Shown here piece by piece: positions 1-11,500 of a stretch of DNA of 12,060 nt (position 1 is the stretch's first letter; each line of letters starts with the position of its first letter). This stretch comes from Ectocarpus siliculosus. Taxonomy: Eukaryota > Sar > Phaeophyceae > Ectocarpales > Ectocarpaceae. Both the position numbers and the translations under genes were made by a program. The notes beneath the pieces are model-generated. The model did no database searches. It saw nothing but the letters and a program-made list of their open reading frames with translations, and had not been told where the DNA came from. Location: the NCBI GenBank assembly GCA_000310025.1, contig FN649744.1, positions 2,230,841 to 2,242,900 of the forward strand, in the 5' to 3' direction.

Positions 1-78
1 CCCCCCCCCCCCCCCCCCCGCCCACCTGACATGGCCACCCTGCCCCCCCACATCGAACCCTGACCTTCTCATCAACAG

Positions 79-307
79 GGTATCGAAGGTGAAGCGCTGG
101 CAGCAACGCGCTGCAAAGCTCCTGGCGACCGCCCGATCCAGGGAGGGAGGGGCACCCGGAGCGGGGAAAGAAAATGAGGGGGGTGGGCAGGGAGAGGGCG
201 GCGGGGCGGGGCTGCGGGAGAGCATCGAGGCACTGCTTGCCGAGGTGGAGGTCGAGCTCAAGGTTTCCGGGGTGCCGGAGGCGGTGGAATTGTCGAGGTT
301 GCTAGAG
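79..307 (+). CDS. Exon 1 (5' partial): start of PLU-1-like helical region
   Basis: The acceptor AG is at 77-78 and the donor is GAG|GTGAGG at 308. The first base completes a split codon, so coding starts upstream of the window. The peptide opens with VSKVKRWQQRAAKLLATAR, a Trp followed by Ala/Leu helix, then a Gly/Glu-rich loop. A second helix pair follows (ESIEALLAEVEVELKVSGVP, then EAVELSRLLE). This spacing (Trp-helix, then a Leu-Leu-x-Glu helix, then a helix ending before the next Trp) resembles PLU-1 regions of KDM5 proteins. The glycine-rich insert (about 140-215) is probably disordered. No Met start is proposed because the frame is open back to the acceptor. Phase 0 at the 3' end. Confidence 0.75.
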
Positions 308-2483
308 GTGAGGCAGGGGATTGTGTGTCACTGGGCGGGGGGGCGGGGAGCGTGCCTCATGTTTGCATCATGCCTTAACTTGTAGGTCAATTGACGAGAG
401 GACGGAGCAACGTGTGTCACCGGGGGGGGCTGAAGAAGGTGGTCTTGGTGAACAATAGCTGGGCACAGCAGACATCGCACTTGGGACCTCAATGGCGAGG
501 GGGGAAGAGGTAGTGTAGTTCCGCCGTAGTTGTCCGGTGCTTGCCTCGTTTTTCTTCGTTGTGCCGCCGAATCCCTGAGGTGTACGGCGTGGTGTTATTT
601 CCGACGGTCGGGTGGGTTCGCGGCCCGTCACTGCTTTCTGTTGTGCGTTTTGTTTTTGTGGCGAGATGCCAGGATTGCAAGCCAGAGTATATACCCCCAG
701 ACGTACGGTTGTCAAGTCGTAGAGCACGTGTCGGTAGTTCCGGTGGCCTGCGAGAGATGCTGCTCTCACACATGCGAGTATGACCCCGATATCAAAACTG
801 TCCACGATACATACTAGCACGTTTCAACACTTTGTTCCTGACATGTGTTGTTGCCCTGTTGTTGCCCCCCCCCCCCCGCTCGGTCGAACAGGAGGCCTCT
901 GCTTGGGAAGCCGAGGTACGGCGAGCTGCTACCGGAGCCGGTTCTTCTTCCACTTCCATGGAGGATCTGAAAGCTCTCGCGCGAAGAGGGGAACGGGTTG
1001 TGTCGCCTCCCCAGGTATTCGGAGGGTGCTCATGATTGTCCATTGCTTGTGGTCGTTTTGCACACCATAAGTGTGTGTGCGGGTGTTTGCGCTCATACGT
1101 GGGCCACGACGTCGCAGTGTCGTGCCGCGTTGCTGTAGGCCCTATCATGACGTCTTCGGAGTCTCGCAAACGAAGGAGGGGTATTTCGACGGTATTCGTT
1201 GCTCACGTCTCGCCGCAGCGGTTACTCCCCCCCCTCAGCGGAACAAGAAGCGGGGTGTCGTGAGGGAGGGTACGACGAGTTTCCCTGTGAAATTGTGTGG
1301 CGATGGTGAGTAGGCGTAGGTCTTCGATGTCGTGTGGCGTACTTTCCAGCCATGGGCGACAGCTCAGACTCATTTCCTACGCTGATGTTTCCGCGAACCG
1401 GTAGGAAGGGATGGAGCTGGAGATGTAGTAGCAGTAGTAGCGCACGCTGTTTTTTTTGGCGGTGTGACGGAAGCTCACGAGGGTCGATTTGTTGTCTCAC
1501 ACAAACGCCTCACCTCTACCCGAACCCGAGCTCAACCACACACGTTTTCCTCGTTCCTCTGCGACCGACGGCCTTGCTGATGTTCATTTTCGTCGCGGCC
1601 GCGGTCGGCGAGGCGTCGCGCGGGTAGACAATGCCTTCGCCTCCAGCAATCTTTACAACAATGTTGAGGGTAACACACAAGACAACACTCATAACAACAT
1701 TAAACAATGAACTAATAACAACAACGAGGGCACCCAACACCTTCGCATCCAACGGCGTTAAAACGTTCAAACACTTTCCCCACACCCGCCAGCTTACGGA
1801 GGCGCTGAGGTGGCGAGCGGCGTGCCTTCAGGCAGCGGCGGCGGCGGCGGCACCGTCATCAGCGGCGGCGGCGGCGGCGACGCAGCCAGAGTCAGCGGGC
1901 GGCGTGGCCGCCCTGCTTGCCGCCGGCGACAACCTCTCGGCCTGGTCCAAGAGCGGCGACACCACCGGGCAGGAGAAGAAGGGGATGCCGACAGCTAGCA
2001 GCGGAGCGGCGGCAGCGGCGGCCTCTTCCGGCAGCGGGCGGGAGCTCGTGGCGCAGATTGTTGCCGCTGGTGTTCGGGTAAGGAGGAGGTTGTGGGCGTG
2101 GGGGAGTTGCGCCACGAGTTTGGGTGTAGAAGCCGAGAGAGATTAGGATGGCACGGGCGCGGCGAGAGTGATGGAGCGGTACGAACTGTAGCGCCGGCAG
2201 ATAACCAGCTCCCCTCAGTGCGGAGCGGGGGAGAGTGGCTTAAGAGCGTTGCGCTGTGCCCCCACTACTGCGGCTGAAGGACTTGGCGTTTCTGGGGGGC
2301 GTGTCGTCGCATGTTTTTTGTTTGCTGCCTTGTCCCTGTACTCCCCCGCGCCTACTAGTATACGTTCCGGGCCCACTTGACGCCCTCCCCTCTTTTTGTT
2401 TGCTTGTCTCTCTGCGGTTCTTAATCTTCGTCTGCTCTGTCTATCTCTCTCACCCTCTCTCTCTCTCTTCCTGTGGTTCTCTG

Positions 2484-2568
<85 letters not shown>

Positions 2569-5500
2569 CTCTATATTGTCCCCCTTCTCTCTCTCTCTCT
2601 CGTCTATCCCTACCCTCTTTCCTTCTCCATCCAGTCGTTGGGCTGGCACAGCTGGCGAGTCCTCGCCGCGCGCGCCGCTTTCAACGCCCTACCCGGCTCC
2701 AACCCCTCCCCACCCGCCAAGCCCACTCTTGCGGACGGGCACGCTCTGCTGGACGCCGTGATATCACCAGGAAACGGCAGCGGCGGTAGCGGTGCGAAAC
2801 CCGTTGCCGTGCTCGAAGGAGCGGCCCTGGCGACAGCGGCAGCGTCCGCGGAGTTTGCGGCGCTTCGCGAGGCCGTCGCGGCGAAGGATGCGGCTGCGAC
2901 GATGGCGTGGAAGTGGCGGGATGCCGCGACTAGCGGCAGCGGCGGCGGCGGGTGGGGAAGGGCGTTTCCCGCGCCGCCGTCGACGACGTGGAAGGAGGCG
3001 GTGGCCGTGGCGGCCGGAGGGGGGCAGCGGCGGCATGTCGTGGCGGAGTGGGAGACCTGGCGGAAGTCCGCGTCCGGGCTGGTGGAGGGGATGGAAGGCG
3101 TTCTTGCGGGCGTGGTGGACGCGGCGCCGTCGCTCCGGTCGGCCCTGGAGGTCCAGCTGCAGGCCAGGTACAAGGCGGATGTTTGCCGTGTAATGTAATG
3201 TTGTCGTAAGCGGTGTTTTTTTTCGTTTGTGTCGGCGACATGTTTGGTCGTCGCCGTTGTGCTGTTGCTGTTGCTGTTGCTCTCACCTCCGCAGCGATGT
3301 CCCCTGCATACCAAGTGGATAGAAGCCGATCATGCACATGATGCACACCTAGTTTTTTCTTTTAACAACGCTGGAGAGGCTAAGGCCACTTGTTAAGCTG
3401 TCTTTTTTTTGGGCTGTCTTTTTCTCAAAAAGGGACGAACCAAAAAATAATATAGCAAAAAGATGACCCACTTGTTACGGTGCTGGTCGATCCTTTTTGC
3501 TCATCCGCCAAAAAAAATGACCCTGCAACAAGTGCAACGGCCGTTCGTCACACAATAAGTACCTTGGCACCGAGTTGGTTTTTCGGTGATATCTCCGCAC
3601 AGAGCGAAGCATCAGCAACTGTAAAGCTATCCCCCGCGAGCTGGGTGCTTGGTCCGCCTTGTGTGGCGGCTGATCGAGACCACAGGGCAGTGGGAGGCAC
3701 GGCAACTGAGGTGGCGAGAGTCAACAGCACCCTGAAAAACCCCACCGCGCCAACAACCAGCTTTTTTTGCTCTTTTTTGCCCATGCCGCAACTTTGGTTC
3801 ATGGATGCTCCCTCGCCACACACTGAAACAACAGCGATGACGAAGGTATCCGCCACGAGCTATGTGTATGGTCCGTCTTGTGTGGTGGTTGATACAGACC
3901 AGGAGGCTGACGGGCGGTCAGAGGTTGTGAGCGCGAGAGTGGTGGACAAGCGGGAAAAATGACCCGCCGCGTCTCCAAGCATATTTTTTGTTCTTTTTCC
4001 CGTGTTGCAACTTTGGTTCATCGATGCTCCCTCGTCACACACCGAAGCAACAGTGATGACAAAGGTATCCGCCATGAGCTGTGCGTTTGATTCGTCTTGT
4101 GTGGTGATTGATACAGACCAGGACGCTATAGGTCGCCCAGAAGTTGGGTTCGCAAAAGTTGACTGTGCACCAAAAAGACCCACCGCTGCTGCGTCCAGGC
4201 TCTTTCGGCTCGTTTGCCGCTTGTTTGCCGCACACATCGGGTTGTCCACCTGGTCAGCCGAATGACAACATTACGTCTATCGCCGAGGCTACTGACTCCG
4301 TACCAGTCACATGACACGACTCGTGCGAATACCGTTAGAGTTTGCGGGGATCATCCGTCGAGATATTCAAGTTTGTGGACAAGTGTCATGTGTTGTGACA
4401 GAAAAAGGGCAACAAAAAAAGACAGTCCCATCCTGTCACAAAGTTGCCCGAAAAGAGACAGGATGGCGCTGCCTTTTTCTTCTGTCCCTTTTTCGAAGGT
4501 CCAAAAATGCAAAAAAAGACAACGTAACAAGTAGTTCTTGGTCAGTTGTCCCTTGTTGAGAAAAAGACAGCCCAAAAAAGGACAGCTTAACAAGTGGCCT
4601 AAGGGTGTCGGTCCCAATGAGAAATAAATCCAGTAAGACCCGAATATATATATATGACAAAAATTGAAGCAACGGAGCCAAGAATATAGAATACCGTATA
4701 TGACACAAGATAACACACCCCCTTGGCCGATTTTCAAAGCTCGATTTCTCAACAGCAGGAAGAGTCACAGCGCCAAAAACGGCGGCGTTGGAACCGTCTC
4801 GTCGAGAGCTGTTCGAAAACGTATTGTTTCATTTATGCATCCTCTTCGTCGTGGAGTAATCGAGCTTTGAAAATCGGTCCAGGGGGTGTGTTATCTTGTG
4901 TCATATACGGTATTCTGGTTGTGTGCCTACCTTCCGAGCGTTTCGCCGACGCGGAGGTCTCGCTCAAACGTCAAGGGAAACATGTTCTCGAGCCCCCACC
5001 TTCATAGCCTTATCGCCATTGCTCCCTCATCACGTCGATTAAGAACCCCCTGGTTTTGCTCCATCCCCTCCTGCGGACGAACGGTCTTGGCATCTTCTCT
5101 CTTTTTTCACGCCCTAGCCTGACGTCGTTCCAGTATGTCAGCCGGTGGCCACAGTTGATTGTTATCAAAGTACCATCAGCTTACGCACACACACGGGCCC
5201 TTGACTTTGGGAGAATTTTCCGTTTTCAACCGCACTGAGGCTGATGCCCTTTCATTGGTCAGCCGGTTAGCGCGGTCGGTCGATATGCGAATACCACTGA
5301 CACACACGGCCGTGTTCTTTGCCCTGCTCTTTATCCCCTCTGGTGCTGCTATGCTTGCGCCCTTCTGCGGCAGGATCGAGGCAGGTCGCTGGCTGGTGGC
5401 CTCCGGCGGGGTCCTCTTCCCGACGGGCGGCCGCATTCCCACCCTCGATTCTACGGAGACCCTCGTCCAGACGCCGCCCCCACCGTCTTTCTCGGCGACC

Positions 5501-8500
5501 GCGCCCTACAAGCCCGGGGACGACGCGCTGCCGGTCGGTGACGACCCCGCCTCCGATGGCGCTTCGGTGGCGGCGGCCGCGAACCAGCGGCAGAGCGCGG
5601 CCGTCTTTGCCGACGTCCTCGCCGGCCTGCAGGAGCTCCGCGGCGAGGCTTCCTCCTGGCTGACGGAGGCTAGGGGGTTGTTGGCCGGGGCGGGCGGCGG
5701 CGGGAGAGCGGGAGGTGGTGCGGCGGTGGCGATGACCGACGGGAGCGCGAAGGCGGTCGAGGCGTTGCTTGCCCGCGACGTTGTTCGGGCTATGCAGGTA
5801 GGTGATGGTGGGTGGAGAGACAGGAGTTGACCCTCAGGGAGGCATGGTTGTTGTTGGCGGTGGGGGTGGTTGCCGATGCTGTAGGTTGTGCAGTTGATTT
5901 CGTTGTTGTTGTTGTTGTTCTTGTTGTTATTGTGGTCGGTGGTGGTGGTGGTGTTACGGTCTCGATGGTCACTTTCCGACCGTGCTGCTTTCGTGGCTCT
6001 TTCTCTCTCGTTGCTTGGGCCGCGAAAGGGGATCGGGAGTATGCATACCCGTTCTCGCAGCAGACCAGAGCTGCTACTGTACCCGACAGGCTCGCGGCAC
6101 GCGCATCGAATCGTGTACTTACGGAACATCATGCATAGGTGCCGGACCCTTCTTGGCCTTGACCCCAATAACGTACCGCTTGCGCCCGTTTGTTTCTCTT
6201 GTCTCGACCAGTTACCCGAGGAGAAGCTTCTTCGAGACGCCCTTCAGTCCCATGGCCAGTGGGACCCTAAGGTGTTGGCTATCCTCACGGTGCCGGTGGT
6301 GAGTTAACTTCAGCCGCGTGTTGGTGTTTCGCCAGAAAGAGAGAGATCGGCCGCGCTCATTTGTCACGCGCACGTCACGGCACGTTCTCTCTCTTTTTTT
6401 TTTTCGTCCGCGGTATTGCTCTTTTTTTTTTTTCTGCTTTGTTGTCTGGGGTGTTTTTCTGGAACTTGTCTCGAGTTTTTTCTTGGTTGTCCTGGACTTG
6501 ATAGAGCCGACCCCGATTCAAAGGGCGCACGTGGCATTCGCAGTGTTGTCGAGAGGGCTGTCCTTTTGCTGTGTTATGTATCAGCCTCAGTATTATAGCC
6601 GATACGACGAAGCATGCCACTCTTACTATCTACAAACTGAGTCGGCGAGGCCCGACTCTGCTGCCAGCCGGCCAGCCACCGCCCATTCGTGCTCGTCTTT
6701 GTAGCCCGCGGGTGTCGCTCTCTGCACGAAGTCATATTTCAATCGCCTCACGAGCTTTAACGTCAGTAATGATCTGTGTCTTGCTCGACGAGCCAATTGC
6801 CCGCTGGTGATGATGCCATGGGTTTTGTGGAGTCCGTGACGTATCGGAATAACGTTGGTGTAGCGTAGGCACAGCACCAGCAAATCCTCCTCTTGCTACT
6901 CCTCTTCCCCCTCCTCTTTGCCCCTCTCTTTCTGAAGCACTCTTCTTTTTATCTGTTGGGCTTGTGTGCAGGGAATCAATCTGTTGTCGTGCTTTTTTGT
7001 CAGTCCGTGGTTTTTGTCTGCCTGGTTTACTCGAGCACACTGGTGGGGCACACTTTGGCGGTGCTCCATCCTTGTCTCGACTTTGGTGGAAATCACCCCC
7101 CTCTCCCTCCCCCGTCACGCCTCTGTTGATGTCCAGACCCACCCGCAGGCGGCCGGCGGCGGCGTAGACAGTGGCGGCTGGCTCGCCCCCGCTAGGACGC
7201 TCTTGGCACAAGCGCCGACGACTCTGCCACCGGGGTCGAGCCACCTGGCGCTCCTAAGGTGGACGATCGCTGTCGGGGAGACGGCTCAAGTCATGCTCGC
7301 TGCTACCACAGGGGGTGAGAGAACGGGTTTTTGTTGTGGCTGCTTGCTGGTGGGCGGTGTACTCTCTGCATGCCCTTAGCTGTTAGACCATTGAGCACGC
7401 GCCCTCGAGGGGACGGAGCGTTGTTCTCACAGGACTGATGATCACCGATGGCCAATCGCTCCCACCGGAGGGGATGGGTTTGTCGGTTATTTGGGCGTGC
7501 GGGGGGGGGAGGGAGGGTGTCGCTAGGATGGTGAAACGACACAGCAGTCTCGTCGCTGCTGAGCACAGCCCGTAGTTTGAGAGTTGGGGGCGCTCTGGAC
7601 GCCAACCAGCGCAACAGGTAGAAGGTGTTTGATCCGCTGCCGCTGCCGGTCGGGTGGGTGAGCCCTTCAGGCGCCTTGCCCTTTCGAATAGATTTACTCC
7701 TGTCTTGTAGCAGCCCGATGTCGACGTACACTCCGCACGTCAAGTGACCTTTCGAGATACCGCCCCTTGCTTAACACAATTGTGCGGGGGCTTCCATCAT
7801 GCCCCCCCCCCCCGCTGGCTTACTTCTTCAGGTGCCATGAGCTTCAACGAGAGCAGGCCGGCCTTCACGGACATGGAGCCGCTAGCCGAGCGAGGGAAGA
7901 CTCTCCTCCTCGGCGGCACCGGGGTGGCCACCCTGCTGTCCGCCGTCGGCATCGCGCCGCCGGCGGGGGTCGTTCCCCTGTTGGCGGCCGCGCCCCCCGC
8001 CCCGCTCTCCCTGCGCCTGGGCGACGGGCCCCTCACCGCCCTGTCCACCGTCGAGGCGGTTACTCGGGGGGTCGACGCCTGTCGCCAGTGGGTGGCGGGG
8101 GCGACGGCGCTTGCATCCCCCGGCGGTGGCGGGGGCGGCGGGCTCGACGGGGCCTCCTCCGCGCGGCTCGTGCAGGAGCTGCAGGCGAACCGGCAGCTGC
8201 CTTACGCCGTCGACGGTGCCGGGTTCGGCGGGGGCCTGCGCGCCACCCTCGCCCACGAGCTGAGCCTCAAGGCGCCGGAGCACCCGGAGCTGGCGCACCA
8301 CCTCGGGAGCAGCGTCGGCTCCTTCGGGGGCGTCGCGAACGGCATCGTGGACGACGAGGACGACGCCGAGGGGATGGCGGGGGCGATTGACATGAGCGAC
8401 GTCGGGTGGGCCAGCAGCAGCGACCTCGACTCCGCCATGGCGGCCATCGACGTCGTGGGCGCGGCAACGACTACGGAAGCACCGCCACCAGCACCAGCAC

Positions 8501-11500
8501 CAGCAGTGTACCCTCTTGCGAGGGAGCAACACAGGCATTCGGGGGCCACCCCCGCCGGTAGCAGAGGCGGCGGCGGCGGCGCTGCCGCGCGCAACGGCGG
8601 GACGATCAGCGCCAGGGCGGCCGGGCTGCAGACCGCCAGCGTGGCGCGCGCGGTGCCCCCCCCCCTGTTCACCAACCCCGCGGCCCCCACCACGCGTGGC
8701 TCGAGGAACCAGAGGACGTCCCCGTTCAACCTCAAGGCGTGCTCGGCGTGCAAGAAGGGCCGGATATCGGCGATAAAGTGCCGCGTGGACCGGCGGCACT
8801 GGTAGGACCACGACTGGACGGACCCGCCTTCCCGGCCGTGGGTGATGCCCGACGGCTTCGTCGAGTGGGTCGCGAAGGTGGACTGCGGCCCCGACGGGGA
8901 GCGGCCGGGGTCGCCGCACAACGCCCGGACGGCGGCGGCGGCGGCCGCGGTGCGGGACGCCGCCCTCGCGGCGAAGGCGGCGGCGGCGGCGCCCGGCGCG
9001 GGGGCCGGGCCGGGACCGCGCTCGCCCGCGGCCGAGAGCGCGTCCTCGCTCCTCGACCGCATGCTGGGGACGGCGGCGCTGCCGCCGCCGCCGCCCGCGC
9101 CGGTCGTCAAGGCAGCGGTGCCCGCTCCCCGGGTCGCGCCCGGCGCGCCCGCCATCGGGGGCGCCGGGTTGAAGCGGACACGGAAACTCACGGCCGGGTG
9201 CGACAAGCCGGTCGGCAGGGACGTTGCCTTCTGCTCCGACGACTGCGTGGTCTCGGCGCAGAGGCAGGCTGTCCACGCCCTCGTGGCGTACCACCAGAAG
9301 CAGCAGCAAGCGGCGAGCCGCCGCTCCTCTTCTTCGAAGGCAGCCGCCGGCGCGGCGGCTAACGGGGGTGGTGGCGGCGGCGGCGGCGCGGCGGCGGTAG
9401 GGGCGAACGGAGAGGAAGGCGTTGGTGCGGGGGGCGTCGGAGGGGAGGCCGTCGCGACGACTGCGGATGGCGAGTCGTCGTCAGGAGGTTGCACAGCGAA
9501 GGGTGAGCAGAAGAAGAAGGCCGCCGCTGCTGCCGCTGCTGCTGCTGCCCCCCCCGAGTGGACCGCGGAAGACGAGCAGGCCTTCGCCAAGGGGCTGGAG
9601 GCCGTGCGGGCCCGGAGCGCGCAGACTGCCGGGCAGAGGTTCAGGCACAAGGTCATGGACCGGTTCCGGGAGCTGTTCGCGGATGGGATGGCGGAGCTGG
9701 GGGTAGACGCGGCGGACGCCGCCGTGCTCTGCGGGATGCTGGCCTGGGACCTGGAGCACGAGCTGAACGCCTTCTCGCGAACGAACCGGGGGGTCTACAA
9801 GGAGAAGGCGCAGTCGCTCCGCTTCAATATCAAGTTCGCCAAGAACCCCGAGTTATTCAAGGTGCGTGCGCCGGAGATGGGTGTGGTTGGTGGGTGTGGT
9901 GGAAAGAGTAGGAAGTGTCGCGAGATTGGAAATGTTTTGTGGTGTTCTTTTTTTTCTGTTGTTGCTCAAAATTGCGAACGGTGTGTCCACACCAAATAAA
10001 ACCAGTGGAAACAGCCCGTAAGAGAACCATCAACGATGTACACAATCCCTTCAGAGCCTCAGACATCAGGAGAAGGATTAATCACGTAGGTACACTGGGC
10101 TTCCTTGTGACGGGTAGCGCGGACCTGGTGCTGAGAGCACCTTAACGTGTGTGGACGGTCCCGTCTTACTCCAGGCTGTGCAGGCGCCCCAACCTACAAG
10201 AATAGCGCAGAGGTAAAAGACGAGTACCTGAATGAAATCGAGCACAGCAGTCACCGGACCCCCTCTGCCAAGCAAGAGCCCGCCTGTTCTTGCCGTTGCC
10301 GTTTTCACTACAAGAAACACACGTCGAAAGTAAGCACTTTGTCGTGCCCAAAACCTCACGAACCAACCAACAAACATCGCAGGATCTGCTGTCGGGCGGT
10401 ACGAGCATGAAGACGCTCTGCGGCATGTCCACGGACGAGCTCGCTTCCTCGCACCTGAAGGAGGAGCGGAAGCGCATCCGAGACGAGTCGTACGCGGGCC
10501 ACCTGAGGCAGGAGGACGAGGGCAACGAGATCGTGTACAAGGACGGCGCTCTCCAGAAGATCGACAAGGTTAAGGCCGAAGCCACCAAGCAGGTGCGGTG
10601 TGGTGGTCTTGGGGGGGGGGGGATTGTATGCATTCATTCAGAGAAAGAATGCTGCCCGTTCGTGTTTGGTGTTGTTGGGTGCTGTGGTTTTGGCGTGGTG
10701 CGAAGTTGACTTCTAAGGATCAGTTGGCCGTGTTTGTAAGGTGATGGCCTTGCTCGCTAATGGGACGGAAAACCGGAGCAGTTCTTGGAAATTTCAACCG
10801 CACGATCGGGGTGCGCCGTTAATAACAGCAGTTTTGCCACGCCAAAAGTCGAGGTTATTTAACCCGTACTTGTGAATACCGGTGATTTCGGAAGCGTTCA
10901 TCCCTTGTAGACGAGACTGTTTTTTATCTTGATGGCTGTCGAAGGCTACGGTGCCGGTATCGCCCAAAGATGCCTCCTCTGCCCCCAACGCCGATACAAC
11001 GACCACCGCCTTCGTGCGCGCGCGCGCTTGATTTTTCCGGCGTGCCCAGATGCTCGAGGGAGGCTCCAAGAGCAAGGGTGGTAGCAAGACCGGTAGCAGC
11101 AGCAGTGGCGGCGGTGGAAGCAGCACCGGCGGCAGCGGCAGCAAGAAGCCCCGAAGGGTGAAGTCGGAGGACGGTGGCGGCGGCGGCGGCGGTAAGACCA
11201 AGCAAGAGGCCGGAGACTCGTCCGATGATTCCGGAGACGACGAAGCGAAGGATGGAGGCGGCGGCGGGGGAGGGGTGAAGAGGTCGGAGCTCCTAAAGAG
11301 GAGGCTTTCTGCTAGCTCGGATCTCGACGGCGGGGATGATGGCGGGGAGGGGTCGGCGGCGAAGAGGATGAAAAGGCTGCTCGCTGTCGGGTCGCCGATA
11401 ATCGGCGACGTTCCCAAGTGAGTCTGTTTGTTTGGTGCCCGCACTCCCTCGCCCATCGTTGGTGGAATCTCAGCGTGCCACTGCACGAGGGTACTTGCAT

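Larger units (their letters stand above)
3384..4599. mobile_element. 1,216-bp DNA transposon with inverted ends and TAA target duplication (PIF/Harbinger-like, non-autonomous)
   Basis: The left end GGCCACTTGTTAAGCTGTC (3384) recurs inverted at the right end, where the top strand ends in AACAAGTGGCC at 4599. Similarity runs about 50 bases with a few mismatches. A second matching patch, ACTTGTTACG, lies about 85 bases in from each end. The trinucleotide TAA flanks both sides (3381-3383 and 4600-4602). Three-base TWA duplications are typical of PIF/Harbinger elements, so that superfamily is the best guess. No DDE transposase is recognisable. The interior carries a 219-bp tandem array and an AAAAAGACAG-rich right part, so it looks non-autonomous. 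Confidence 0.8.
3168..5373 (+). other. Intron 4 (2,206 bp) hosting mobile elements
   Basis: GT at 3168 (GTACAA) and AG at 5372-5373 (CTGCGGCAG). The intron contains a (GTTGCT)n patch near 3256-3280, a 1.2-kb inverted-repeat element, and a short MITE. About 450 bases (4917-5373) before the acceptor have no recognisable feature. No host exon with a compatible phase was found inside. Confidence 0.75.

Noticed and set aside
2215-2649. Minus-strand frame with Arg-Glu repeats, and plus frames with Ser-Leu repeats
   Set aside because: Pure translation of the CT microsatellite.
2610-3346. Minus-strand open frames of 138 and 234 codons over exon 4
   Set aside because: Antisense shadows of GC-rich exon 4. 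The plus strand has matching splice sites and phases.
4351-4768. Minus-strand frames of 110-133 codons near the transposon right end and MITE
   Set aside because: They run across the inverted repeats and A/T-rich ends and encode no recognisable protein.
5812-6138. Plus-strand Val-rich 108-codon frame
   Set aside because: A translation of GTT/GGT repeats within intron 5.
6972-7136. 5' extension of exon 7 from an alternative acceptor at 6970-6971
   Set aside because: In frame and open, but the peptide is hydrophobic, cysteine/Trp-rich and unlike the helical repeats. The acceptor at 7136 is adequate. Kept as an alternative only.
8806-8845. Separate second gene starting at ATG 8845
   Set aside because: A 39-base gap is too short for a terminator plus promoter in this kind of genome, and the cysteine-rich motif seems to span the stop. 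Not fully excluded.
7882-9656. Two long minus-strand open frames (475 and 484 codons) opposite exon 8
   Set aside because: They arise from very high GC content. Their translations are Ala/Arg/Pro-rich with no domain, while the plus strand encodes the Cys motifs and TFS2M.
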